This document shows positions 16,998-25,764 of a DNA stretch of 64,000 bases, in pieces. The position numbers and the translations under genes are program-made. The notes under the pieces are model-generated. The model was not told where the DNA came from. It worked only from the letters and a program-made list of their open reading frames with translations, and made no database searches. Every line of letters begins with the position of its first letter. Within the stretch, counting starts at the first letter, position 1. Source of the DNA: Oscillospiraceae bacterium (GTDB taxonomy: Bacteria > Bacillota > Clostridia > Oscillospirales > Oscillospiraceae); contig JAFQZI010000069.1 of the NCBI GenBank assembly GCA_017406005.1, positions 1 through 64,000 on the forward strand, in the 5' to 3' direction.

Positions 16998-19040
16998 TCA
17001 GCGTTTTGATTTCGGGTCATACGCATCGCGCAGACCGTCACCGACAAAGTTGAACGCAATAACCGTCAGGCAGATAAGAAGACCGACGGGAATCCAGATA
17101 AATGCGTAGTGGGCCATTGCAGATGCCGATGAAACCGAGTTGATGATGGTGCCCCAGGTTGCAAGAGGATGTTTTACTCCGAGCCCGAGGAAAGACAGAG
17201 TGGATTCCATAATAATGACGGAGCCCATGCCCATGGTAGCCGTAACAATCAGCTGCGGCATAACATTCGGAACAAGGTGGCGGAAGATCCTTGACTTAAC
17301 TTTGATGCCGGTTGCTTCAGTTGCCACCATAAATTCCTGTTCACGCAGCGAGAGGATCTGGCCTCTGACCAGCCTTGCGACCCCCGCCCAGCCCATCAGG
17401 CCAAGGGCTGCCATCATGATAACCAGACGGATATAGGTATTCATACGCATAGCATCCATCATGGCACCGAGAATAATCATAATCGGCATAGAGGGCAGAC
17501 AGTAGAAAATATCCACCAGACGCATGATCAGGTTATCCACCCATTTACCGTAATATCCGGCGAGACCGCCCATAATGATTCCCAGGAAGATCTCCAGGAA
17601 GACAACTACAAAGCCAACCATCAGTGAAACTCTGCCACCGTACATGATACGGGCGAGAACATCAAATCCATCGCCGTCGGTACCAAGAATATGTTTTGAA
17701 CTCGGTGACTCAAATCTGTTGATCACGTAAATGATCTGCTCACAGTTAATCACAAACTCACCCGTATCCCGCTGGGTGATTGTCAGTTCTGAATCGTTAT
17801 ACTGCAGATCGCCGTTTTCATCGTATACGTAAGACCCCGTTTCATTCTGCATCGGCAGGGCATAAGAGAGTTTGCTGCTTCTGCTTCCGGAGGAAAGCAT
17901 TTCAATGATGGAAGATGTGATGGCATCTTTCAGGTCATAATCCATGGTGTCTTCCCCGGTATAGCGGCGAACGGTAAAGTCCGTAAATTCAGCATATTCA
18001 TCTCCGGATGGTCCATATACAACCAGTGCGCCGTTTTCCTCCGGCACAATGCTATAATCCGTTCCGGAAGAGGTGAAAGATCCGGATGAATAGGCTGCCA
18101 TCAGCGCAGAAGCACGGAAATCATCCGCAACTTTGACGCCGGTTTCGTAAGTGTCGACCGTGAGAATGGAATATACACGCCCTACGGTTTCGGACACAAG
18201 GCGGTAAACCTTTGCTGCTCCGCCGGAAGCGGACTGGAACCACGTATTGCCGTCATATTCAAAGGTGTTCTTCCCCGCAGCTGCTTCAAGAGCCTGCTCA
18301 AATTCTTCCCCGAGCGGATCTCCGGTATAGACGAGCCCTTCCCGTTCGGCATAGAGATCAAACGACTTGGCAGCACCTTTTTCATAGGTATAGGCCACAC
18401 CGTCATGCGTAAACGTACCGCCTTTTCCTTTGCAGTTGTCAGCAGCAGCTTTATCAAGTCCGGGAACAGGGTCCTCTCCGTCCGCATAGGCCAGTTTTTT
18501 GCCGACCATGCTGTAGTTGCCGATCAGTGCCTTGCTTTTTCCGGTGGTACAGATAAGCTCAACATCCGCTTTGGAAAGGGTGTAGACCTCCCTGCCGAGC
18601 CTGCGAATCAGATAAGCATTATCTCCTTCAAAAACCAGACGAACTTCCTCGTCGTTTTCCAGCATACTCTTGATGTTGCTGTTCATTGCGTTGACAACCG
18701 GGCGGGCCATTTCAACCGACCCGTCAACGACATACCCGTTATAAGCCGTGTTGCTTTTTGCGAGAGCATAATTGACTTTTTCTGTACTGTATTTATAGAA
18801 AATCTGCTTCTGGCCGTAGGCATAAAACAGAGGCCCTATAAAAGAGAACAGAAACATCACAATCAGCAGGCAGGAACCAAATACGGCAAGCCTGTTGCGC
18901 ACAAAGCGCTTAAAGACACGTCTGCCCGGCGAGAGGACTTTCACACGGGCAACATCATCCAGTGCCAATTCCCCGTTTGTCTTTTTCCCCTCATTGGCAG
19001 CGGTTTTCGCTTTCAGAGCTTCATTCAGACTGTTTCTCAT
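16998..19040 (-). CDS. oppC: OppC-type permease with a very large extracytoplasmic insert
   Basis: 680 residues, about twice the usual size. A cytoplasmic N-terminus and first helix (about 52-73) are normal. Instead of the usual short loop, residues about 75-447 form an insert before the conserved ILGTDGDGFDVLARIMYG segment. The remaining five helices are typical, with the EAA-type ATPase contact near ATGIKVKSRIFRHL and the ending FVGDGLRDAYDP. The insert contains about four loosely repeated ~50-residue units with the pattern F-x3-G-x2-Y (EGDNAY, HDGVAY, YDGNTW, SSGTDY). It would lie outside the membrane next to OppA. No stop or frameshift interrupts it. Confidence 0.88.
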   Translation of the reverse strand: MRNSLNEALKAKTAANEGKKTNGELALDDVARVKVLSPGRRVFKRFVRNRLAVFGSCLLIVMFLFSFIGPLFYAYGQKQIFYKYSTEKVNYALAKSNTAYNGYVVDGSVEMARPVVNAMNSNIKSMLENDEEVRLVFEGDNAYLIRRLGREVYTLSKADVELICTTGKSKALIGNYSMVGKKLAYADGEDPVPGLDKAAADNCKGKGGTFTHDGVAYTYEKGAAKSFDLYAEREGLVYTGDPLGEEFEQALEAAAGKNTFEYDGNTWFQSASGGAAKVYRLVSETVGRVYSILTVDTYETGVKVADDFRASALMAAYSSGSFTSSGTDYSIVPEENGALVVYGPSGDEYAEFTDFTVRRYTGEDTMDYDLKDAITSSIIEMLSSGSRSSKLSYALPMQNETGSYVYDENGDLQYNDSELTITQRDTGEFVINCEQIIYVINRFESPSSKHILGTDGDGFDVLARIMYGGRVSLMVGFVVVFLEIFLGIIMGGLAGYYGKWVDNLIMRLVDIFYCLPSMPIMIILGAMMDAMRMNTYIRLVIMMAALGLMGWAGVARLVRGQILSLREQEFMVATEATGIKVKSRIFRHLVPNVMPQLIVTATMGMGSVIIMESTLSFLGLGVKHPLATWGTIINSVSSASAMAHYAFIWIPVGLLICLTVIAFNFVGDGLRDAYDPKSKR

Positions 19041-19055
19041 CCCGGATTCTCCTTT

Positions 19056-20045
19056 TCAGCTCAACCGCACACGGGGATCCACTGCTCCGTACAGCAAGTC
19101 TGAAATCAGGTTGCCGAGCAGCGTCATAATCGAGATAAATGCCAGATAAAACATGATAAAGGGTATATCCGCCTGCGTCATGGATGTATAGGAAGCATAC
19201 CCGATGCCGCGGATAGCAAAGAGCGATTCCGTAATCAATGCACCGGAGAAGAGCCCTGGAAGCATCCCGCCGAGGGTTGTTATCAACGGGATAAGTGTAT
19301 TACGGAAAGCATGGTAGTTGATAACCTTCTTTTCCGGTACACCTTTTGCCCTGGCTGTGCGGATATAGTCGGCATTGAGCACTTCCAGCATATTGGTACG
19401 GGTGTAGCGCATCAGGCCGCCGATATTAATGATGATGAGTGTAATGGACGGCAGAACAAAATGCTTGGCCACATCCAGGAATTTTCCGAAATCAGTAAGA
19501 TTCATGTAATTTCTACCCTGCATGCCGGACAGGTCAAACCATCCGAGCTTGACAGAAAAGATATACTTCAGCAATGTAGCAAGGAAAAACGTAGGCATGG
19601 AAATACAGATCATGGAGATAACCGTGGTAAAGTAATCCGTGAAACTGTATTGCTTTCTTGCTGCGGTAATTCCAAGGGGAATGGCGATTATGATTTCAAA
19701 AATATAGGCAACGACACTCAGTGCGAAGCTGTACCAGATGGTGTTTTTAAATACCTGGGTCACCGGAATTGTCCAGGCCCAGCTGTCGCCCCAGTTGCCC
19801 CGCACGGCATTGCCGATCCAGACGAAATATCCACCCACGACGCCTTTGTCCATGCCATACTGCGCGTTCAGATCTGCCAGCCATTCCGCATAACTTTTAT
19901 TGGCACCCGGACGTGAGGCAAGTTCTCTGGCCTTGGTTTCGACATAACTCGTCGGCATGTTGTACATCAGTGCATAGATGATAAACATCACAAAAAAGAG
20001 GATGATCGCACTGTACAACAACCGTTTTACGGTATATTTGAACAT
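19056..20045 (-). CDS. oppB: Oligopeptide ABC transporter permease OppB
   Basis: 329 residues, six predicted helices beginning with FKYTVKRLLYSAIILFFVMF. The binding-protein-dependent transport domain includes RYTRTNMLEVLNADYIRTARAKGVPEKKVI, the EAA loop that contacts the ATPases, and it ends SDLLYGAVDPRVRLS as in OppB/DppB. It forms the peptide channel with OppC. It begins 143 bases after oppA, and a strong hairpin lies in that gap. Confidence 0.93.
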   Translation of the reverse strand: MFKYTVKRLLYSAIILFFVMFIIYALMYNMPTSYVETKARELASRPGANKSYAEWLADLNAQYGMDKGVVGGYFVWIGNAVRGNWGDSWAWTIPVTQVFKNTIWYSFALSVVAYIFEIIIAIPLGITAARKQYSFTDYFTTVISMICISMPTFFLATLLKYIFSVKLGWFDLSGMQGRNYMNLTDFGKFLDVAKHFVLPSITLIIINIGGLMRYTRTNMLEVLNADYIRTARAKGVPEKKVINYHAFRNTLIPLITTLGGMLPGLFSGALITESLFAIRGIGYASYTSMTQADIPFIMFYLAFISIMTLLGNLISDLLYGAVDPRVRLS

Positions 20046-20137
20046 TTCAATTCACAACGCTTTCTTTGTTATGTTTCTTTCCCGAAAAATATTATGTGAT
20101 TCTATACTGTTTTTCAAACGGGCTAAAAATGCCAATA

Positions 20138-20168
20138 GCACGAAAGGGGCAGAATGCCCCTTTCGTGC
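20138..20168 (-). terminator. Hairpin between oppA and oppB
   Basis: GCACGAAAGGGGCA (20138-20151) pairs perfectly over 14 bp with 20155-20168 around a 3-base loop. On the - strand it is followed only by a short ATTTTTA run. It probably acts as a partial terminator or 3' stabiliser, giving more oppA than oppBCDF message. Confidence 0.7.
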
Positions 20169-20188
20169 ATGGGAAAAACAATTTGAGA

Positions 20189-22423
20189 TTACTTTACTGC
20201 AAGCGTATTAATTTCTGCATACCAACCCCAATAAGGAGTCATATCCTTGGGCATGGTATCGTTGTCAACACGGATGCTGGATGTGACATAGCAATTCTTG
20301 CGCTGGTAAAGCGGGAGTTCGCAGCCCCAGTCCATAATGATTTCCATGGCTTCTTTGTAGACGGATTTACGATACTCGATATCTGCGCTGCTCTTGCCGG
20401 CCGCAATGAGTTCGTCAAGCGCAGCATCATCTACAGAGTAGTGGTTTGAGTTGGTGCCGTTGCCGTGTGCGTTGGCACTGGAGTAGACCTGGGTCATATC
20501 CGGGTCAGGAGTTGCCTGCCAGGCAGCTGCCCACATCATGGCAGTGTTGCCCTCAAGGGCATTGTTCCAGACAGAGGTTCCGACGTCATTCACCTGGAGG
20601 GTGATGCCGAGGTCAGCCAGAACTTCGGAAGCTGCAACCGCCACGCCGTAAGCCGGGTGATCCTGCTGACCCTGGCCGGGGATCATGACTTCGTACGTTT
20701 CGAAAACATCGGTGAACCTGCCGGCTGCCTCATCCCATGTGAAGCCTGCTGCCTTGAAGAAGCCGATGGCAGCTTCTTTTGCGGCTTCATATTTTTCTTC
20801 ATCGCTCATGGCAGAAGTGTAGATCGGATTACCGTCCACATCGACAGAGTAAGCTGCCTTATAGCCTTCATCAGCCGGCTTCGGAGCAGCCCAGGAAGTG
20901 TTGGAAATGGGGTACTGGATGACCGCTGCACGATCGCCGTAGTAAGAGTTGATAACGGTGTCACGGTAAACGGAGAAGAGCGTCATAAAGCCCTTGCGGA
21001 GTGCCTTGGAAGCATCGGAAGCCGGTTCACCGTTGACATTCACGAGGTCAGCGTTGATGCCCAGGTAGCCATATCCGCGGTAGTCGATAAGATAGGTTGT
21101 CAGTGTATCGCCGACGAGCTCGCCGTTGGAGTTTGCATCCTTAATGGCAGCAACCGTGTCATCGTTGATGGACGGAGTGGAGATATCAAAGGTACCGGTG
21201 ATAGTACCGGGGACATAGTCGGAATCGACAGCTTCCTGCATGAGAAGAACTTTGGTTACAGGCTCGCCCTGGAAGTAGTTCGGATTTGCCTTGAGGGTGA
21301 CAACGCCCTTGTCATAACCATCAAACATGTAGGCTCCGCACCCTATAGGCATAGTGGTCTTAGCCTTGACAGTGCTCAAGTCGCCCTTGACAAAGCCGAA
21401 GCTGTTGTTTTCATAGTCATACAGAGACTCATCGCCATAGTAGAACAGAGGGGCAATCGGGAAAGCCATATCATAAATAGCCTTTGCGTCAAACTGTGTC
21501 ATGTGGACGGTCATCGTATAGTCGCCTGTGCGCTGAATGCCGGCGATGTTTGCTGCCCCGTTTCCGGTTGACACACCCGCAGCGTAGGCTGCATAGTCAT
21601 TCATCAGGTCATAGAGGCTGGAGCCTGCTGTCTCGGTGTCAGAGAGGGTTGCAAGGTCACCGCCGTAAGCTTCCACCATGGTGGCAAAGAAGTCAGCGGA
21701 AGTGGCATCCTCTGCAAGTTCAAATCCCCAGTTGGCAGCACAGGCTGCAACAGCGTCATCTGCTTCATTGTAGCCGGCACCTTTGCAGTAATCCACGATT
21801 TCCTGTGCAAATGCTTCACCGGCCTGGTCAACATCCGCCCAGAATGCTTCCTGTGTCTCAGCTGTCCAATAGGTAAAGTCTTCATTATCTCTGCCGGCAG
21901 CAGCGAGCAGGCTGAAGAGGGACTCCATTCCGGAACGGTACTCTTCCATGCCTTCGATCGGAAGGGCATAAATGGTGGAAGAGCCGTCATAGGTCGGATC
22001 GCAGAGAACATAGATGCCGAAGATCACGTCATCAATATCTGCCGGAGTTCCATCAGAGAAGACAATATCATCACGCATAGTGAGGAAGTAATCCACTGTT
22101 CCGTCTTCATTCTGAACGACTTCGACATCGCCAAAGCCATAATAAGTATAGTCGGTACCATTGTAGGTACGGGTCTCGCCCTCAATGCCGTGTTCGACAA
22201 CAGCGCCGCCGCGGTCAGTCGCAAGGAGGAATCCCTGCGTTAGCTCGACGACTTCCATATCGAAAGCCGTTGTGCTGAAGAACGGGCTGAACTTCTGGCC
22301 GAAGGTAGAAGTTGCATAAACGAGTGTAGAGGGAACTTCTGCTTCTTCCGCAAAAGAAACTCCTCCTAACGTGAGCACCATGGCAAGAGCCAGGAGCATT
22401 GCCAGGAATCTGGATGATTTCAT
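20189..22423 (-). CDS. oppA: Oligopeptide ABC transporter substrate-binding protein OppA
   Basis: 744 residues, larger than the usual 530-600. A signal peptide is present (MKSSRFLAMLLALAMVLTLG then VSFAEE) with an AxA cleavage site and no lipobox, so attachment to the membrane is not explained by a lipid anchor. The SBP_bac_5 fold shows as LVYATSTFGQKFSPFFS, DDIVFSDGTPADIDDVIFG and the late region NALEGNTAMMWAAAWQATPDPD. An internal stretch (about 155-265) rich in Asp, Glu and Ala is an insertion relative to the family. GGAGG lies before the ATG. It delivers peptides to OppBCDF. Confidence 0.92.
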   Translation of the reverse strand: MKSSRFLAMLLALAMVLTLGGVSFAEEAEVPSTLVYATSTFGQKFSPFFSTTAFDMEVVELTQGFLLATDRGGAVVEHGIEGETRTYNGTDYTYYGFGDVEVVQNEDGTVDYFLTMRDDIVFSDGTPADIDDVIFGIYVLCDPTYDGSSTIYALPIEGMEEYRSGMESLFSLLAAAGRDNEDFTYWTAETQEAFWADVDQAGEAFAQEIVDYCKGAGYNEADDAVAACAANWGFELAEDATSADFFATMVEAYGGDLATLSDTETAGSSLYDLMNDYAAYAAGVSTGNGAANIAGIQRTGDYTMTVHMTQFDAKAIYDMAFPIAPLFYYGDESLYDYENNSFGFVKGDLSTVKAKTTMPIGCGAYMFDGYDKGVVTLKANPNYFQGEPVTKVLLMQEAVDSDYVPGTITGTFDISTPSINDDTVAAIKDANSNGELVGDTLTTYLIDYRGYGYLGINADLVNVNGEPASDASKALRKGFMTLFSVYRDTVINSYYGDRAAVIQYPISNTSWAAPKPADEGYKAAYSVDVDGNPIYTSAMSDEEKYEAAKEAAIGFFKAAGFTWDEAAGRFTDVFETYEVMIPGQGQQDHPAYGVAVAASEVLADLGITLQVNDVGTSVWNNALEGNTAMMWAAAWQATPDPDMTQVYSSANAHGNGTNSNHYSVDDAALDELIAAGKSSADIEYRKSVYKEAMEIIMDWGCELPLYQRKNCYVTSSIRVDNDTMPKDMTPYWGWYAEINTLAVK

Positions 22424-22459
22424 TTTTTGTTTTTACCTCCAAAAAGATTTTTTATATCA

Positions 22460-22472
22460 CAGCGTAACGCTG
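22460..22472 (-). promoter_or_regulatory. Palindrome in the oppA leader region
   Basis: CAGCGT-A-ACGCTG is a perfect 6-bp palindrome around one base. It is followed on the - strand by TGATATAAA, a possible extended -10 box, so it may be an operator. No good -35 box is visible. Confidence 0.3.
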
Positions 22473-22487
22473 GAATATACTTCAGTT

Positions 22488-23021
22488 TCACGGGACTTCT
22501 TCCGTTTTCAGCCCCTTCCGTGCCGTGATCATAACAAAGGATGATGCAAGGATCACAACAGCGGCGACAAGATAAACAATGTCTCGCAGAGTCTCTTGGT
22601 ATAATATCATAGAAACCACATGCCCTGCAAGGGAAAAAAACGAAAAAAGTGCAAGAACAGAAGATGTGATCACAGTCCTGTGCTCAATTTTGTCCCGTGT
22701 GGAGCGTTCCAGTTTTTCTTTTGCAGTCAGCAGAAGCAAGCAGCTCTCCGCCTGGAAAAACAGCGGAAAAATCATCAGTGCCAGCGGAAACATCACATAC
22801 CATCGATGCCCGCAGGGCGCATTGACCATCAGCGCGGAAAGAAAGGCAAGAGCACAAAGGGCAGTCAGCCCGGCAAACAGAAATCTTAACCTTTTCAATT
22901 CTTTTCCCTGCCGGCAAAAAACATAGTACTTCCCCCGGTAAACCGGAACACGCTGAAGCTTCCCGGTTTCGGCATCTGTCCGTTCTTCCAGTGCATAGTC
23001 GGAAAGGTATTTTTTCCTCAT
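22488..23021 (-). CDS. Four-helix membrane protein of unknown function
   Basis: 177 residues, not recognised. A basic, hydrophilic N-terminus (residues 1-45) is followed by hydrophobic segments at about 46-66, 76-98, 118-138 and 144-165. The ending is KGLKTEEVP. It starts 13 bases after the tldE stop and ends 64 bases before oppA, so it is embedded in the peptidase-Opp cluster. No catalytic motif is visible. A role linked to peptide processing or transport is suggested only by its neighbours. Confidence 0.65.
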   Translation of the reverse strand: MRKKYLSDYALEERTDAETGKLQRVPVYRGKYYVFCRQGKELKRLRFLFAGLTALCALAFLSALMVNAPCGHRWYVMFPLALMIFPLFFQAESCLLLLTAKEKLERSTRDKIEHRTVITSSVLALFSFFSLAGHVVSMILYQETLRDIVYLVAAVVILASSFVMITARKGLKTEEVP

Positions 23022-23034
23022 GCTGCAGGATTGG

Positions 23035-24315
23035 CTATGTAATCCCTGTAACCGTCACGCCTTTGAGGAGGGTGACGGAAGGGATCTTCCAGTTGTCGTA
23101 CTGCACGGTTTCGGAAGAAAGCAGCATATTCCCGACAAGCTCCAGCATAGACCCGGAAACGGATCCGCCGGTAACGGGAACGGATTTCTCTCCGTCAGAC
23201 AGGTAAGCCAGTCGGATCTCCCCGAAGAGATCACCGGTCACGGCGTCGACCTGGAAATCGGAAAACTCCACAACCTCCAGCAGCGGGTTTCGCCGCAGCT
23301 CCGCCTCTCCCCTGCTGCCTCCGGAGACGAGATAGTTTGTGGGGATAAAAGCGTCCTCCAGGCCGAGGTATGAGGAGAACATCCTGCTGCCGAGGTAATT
23401 GCGGGCAATACCGTTTTCCAGCAGAAGCACATCACGAACGGGTGCCCCTTCTCTGTCGTAGAGGCGGTTGGCGGAAGAATTCGGGAGCTCCCGCAAAGCG
23501 GAAAGGCTTGGTCTGTCTCCCTGAAAAGAGTCACAAATGCTTTGCCCGATCTGCCAGTCACTCATCTTGCGGTAGACAAAGGACGTATCCAGCCGGTCGG
23601 CAAAATAGGAATAGATTTCGCGGGCATCGGCTGTGGAGAAAAGCACATCCGCCTTGCCGAGGGCAGGAGTCGGTCTGGCTGCAAGTCTGTCGCGCCCTGT
23701 CTGCATGGCTCGCAGAAGATCCCGCCGGAGACCCGCTTCGTCACAGGTTCCGCTCTTGAAATTGCGGTAGAGCTCTATTTCGCGGCCTGCCGTACGTGCG
23801 TTGACTACCGCTTCGATCATACTGTCAGGGTAGACTTCTTCGATGTCGATTCCCTCGGAATTGAGAAAGCGGCGTTTTTTGGATGAAACAAAGATTTCGT
23901 AGCTGTTGATGTCTTCTCCAGGTGTTTCCGGCACATCCCGCATGGTTCTCAAAAAAGCTGCAGCTGCAGCTTCAAGGTTCACAGGTGTCTGATGAAAGCC
24001 GGCTTCCGGTTTCGGTTTATGAAGTGTATAAGGCCTGTTTTTTACGAGGGAAGCTCTATAGGCAAGGGAATCGATCAGGGTTCCGGCTTCGGCCTCTGAT
24101 GCCGTGGGAGGGATCTCACAGCTGGCAAACCCCATCGTCTCCCCGTCATCGGAGAGCTGAAAAACCTTTACGCCAATATGCTCCACATGTTTTGCACGGT
24201 TTTGATCCAGCGCATGGCGGATAAAGTAAAACTCCCAACCGTCGGACATCACGTCTTCCACTTCCCAGGCGGCAACATCAGCCCTGCGGAGAAGAGAGAG
24301 AATTGTATCCAGCAT
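23035..24315 (-). CDS. tldE: TldE/PmbA-type metalloprotease subunit
   Basis: 426 residues from ATG 24315, which shares one base with the tldD stop (TAATG). The sequence shows the TldE pattern without the HExxxH zinc motif: KKRRFLNSEGIDIEE in the middle and the C-terminal block SGSMLELVGNMLLSSETVQ followed by IPSVTLLKGVTVTG. TldE pairs with TldD to form a chamber that degrades unfolded or modified peptides, for example during microcin B17 leader removal in Escherichia coli. The N-terminus is divergent. The two genes in tandem make the assignment secure. Confidence 0.88.
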   Translation of the reverse strand: MLDTILSLLRRADVAAWEVEDVMSDGWEFYFIRHALDQNRAKHVEHIGVKVFQLSDDGETMGFASCEIPPTASEAEAGTLIDSLAYRASLVKNRPYTLHKPKPEAGFHQTPVNLEAAAAAFLRTMRDVPETPGEDINSYEIFVSSKKRRFLNSEGIDIEEVYPDSMIEAVVNARTAGREIELYRNFKSGTCDEAGLRRDLLRAMQTGRDRLAARPTPALGKADVLFSTADAREIYSYFADRLDTSFVYRKMSDWQIGQSICDSFQGDRPSLSALRELPNSSANRLYDREGAPVRDVLLLENGIARNYLGSRMFSSYLGLEDAFIPTNYLVSGGSRGEAELRRNPLLEVVEFSDFQVDAVTGDLFGEIRLAYLSDGEKSVPVTGGSVSGSMLELVGNMLLSSETVQYDNWKIPSVTLLKGVTVTGIT

Positions 24316-25748
24316 TATCCGAGCCTCGCTTTCGTTTTGAGATAGGGGCCGCCGTCCGAAACCTTGACCCACTCCTTATAGCCCTTGCCGCATCCGCCTG
24401 TCCCGAATACTTCCCGATGCGGGGAGCACATGCTGATGCTGCCGAGCAGATCCGGCACATAGCCGGTCATGATGATCGGCGCAACGACCTTGCCGGTCAG
24501 CTTTCCGTCCCGGATCTCACGGCCGAGCTTTACGATGCACTGAATTCCCCAGTGCTTCGGATCTTCCATCCCGCTCTCCTCGCCCTCCAGAAGGTAACCG
24601 TGCCGGATCGAGGCAATCATCTCTTCGAGAGAATCCTTTCCGGAATCGAAGATCGTATTCGTCATACGTGTATAAACTTTGTGTTCAAAGTTTTGGCGTT
24701 TTCCGTTGCCTGTCGGCGCAACGCCGAGACGAAGCGCGCTAAGTGCATCACAGATGCCTGTTCTGAGGATGCCGTTTTCTATTTCCACGACATCCCCGGC
24801 GAGCGTTCCCTCGTCGTCAAATGCGTAACTGGCTACGTTTTCCGTACAGAGTGCCCCTTCATGCATGGTGACGAGATCGCTCCCCACGCGTCTCCCGATA
24901 TATTCCTTGCCGAGAGCCCGGTTTTTCACAAACATATCCATCTCCACGCCATGGCCGAATGCCTCGTGTGCGATCAGGCCGGAAACTTCCGGTGAGGTAA
25001 TGATCTCATATTCGCCCGGTTCCACCGATCCGGCATCCAGAAGTTCAACGGCCGTCGCAACCGACTTCACCATTTTCTCTTCCAGACGGGAAAACAGTTC
25101 AGGCCCGCACAGGCCGGAAACGCCCTCATAACCCGTCTGGGTACGGCCGTCCCGGTTCGAAATTGCAAGCACGGTGCCTTCGGAATAGACATAGCTCTGG
25201 CAGAGATCTCTGTTTTCGGTCAGGAACATCTTGCAGATATGGGTTGACTGGGCGGAAAGCATGCAATCCAGCAGTTCCGGGGTGCGCGACATTCCCCTGT
25301 CCGAGAGTGCGGTGAGACGCTCCACCAGTTTCTTCAGATCCGCCTGCTCCGGGAGGGTTTCACATTCCTTTTCCGCAAAAAGAACACAGGGCTCATCCGG
25401 GAGAAGGGGCGTGACATAGCTCTCAGTGCCGAGAGAGGCGAGCAGGGCACGCTGCCGTTCAACGGTTTCTTCCACCTCCGCTGCGGCGGATGCCGGGCTG
25501 GAAGCATCAAAATGGTTCAGCGCGACTTCACTGTATTGCCCGTCTCTGCAGACGCGCACCACGAGGCCGCGCTCAGTGGTCATGGTTTCGCTGCTGACCG
25601 AACGGGAACGCTGCGAAATGCGGACGGCAAAGCCGCAGGAGTCCGTCGCCAGGACGCTGACATAGTCATATTTCTTTCGGAGAAGGCGGATCAGATCCTG
25701 TACGCCGCTCCGAATTCCGCTCAGATAAGCGGAAAAAGGTGCTTTCAT
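24315..25748 (-). CDS. tldD: TldD-type metalloprotease, catalytic subunit
   Basis: 477 residues. The zinc motif HEAFGHGVE (H261, E262, H266) is intact, and the conserved C-terminal cysteine block appears as GGCGKGYKEWVKVSDGGP. The central SNRDGRTQTGYEG segment is typical of TldD. Together with TldE it forms a heterodimeric protease that acts on small, often modified peptides. It lies 16 bases after the M3 peptidase gene and is coupled to tldE. No candidate precursor peptide was seen nearby, so general peptide turnover is as likely as maturation of a specific product. Confidence 0.92.
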   Translation of the reverse strand: MKAPFSAYLSGIRSGVQDLIRLLRKKYDYVSVLATDSCGFAVRISQRSRSVSSETMTTERGLVVRVCRDGQYSEVALNHFDASSPASAAAEVEETVERQRALLASLGTESYVTPLLPDEPCVLFAEKECETLPEQADLKKLVERLTALSDRGMSRTPELLDCMLSAQSTHICKMFLTENRDLCQSYVYSEGTVLAISNRDGRTQTGYEGVSGLCGPELFSRLEEKMVKSVATAVELLDAGSVEPGEYEIITSPEVSGLIAHEAFGHGVEMDMFVKNRALGKEYIGRRVGSDLVTMHEGALCTENVASYAFDDEGTLAGDVVEIENGILRTGICDALSALRLGVAPTGNGKRQNFEHKVYTRMTNTIFDSGKDSLEEMIASIRHGYLLEGEESGMEDPKHWGIQCIVKLGREIRDGKLTGKVVAPIIMTGYVPDLLGSISMCSPHREVFGTGGCGKGYKEWVKVSDGGPYLKTKARLG

Positions 25749-25764
25749 ATTTGTTTCCTCCGGT

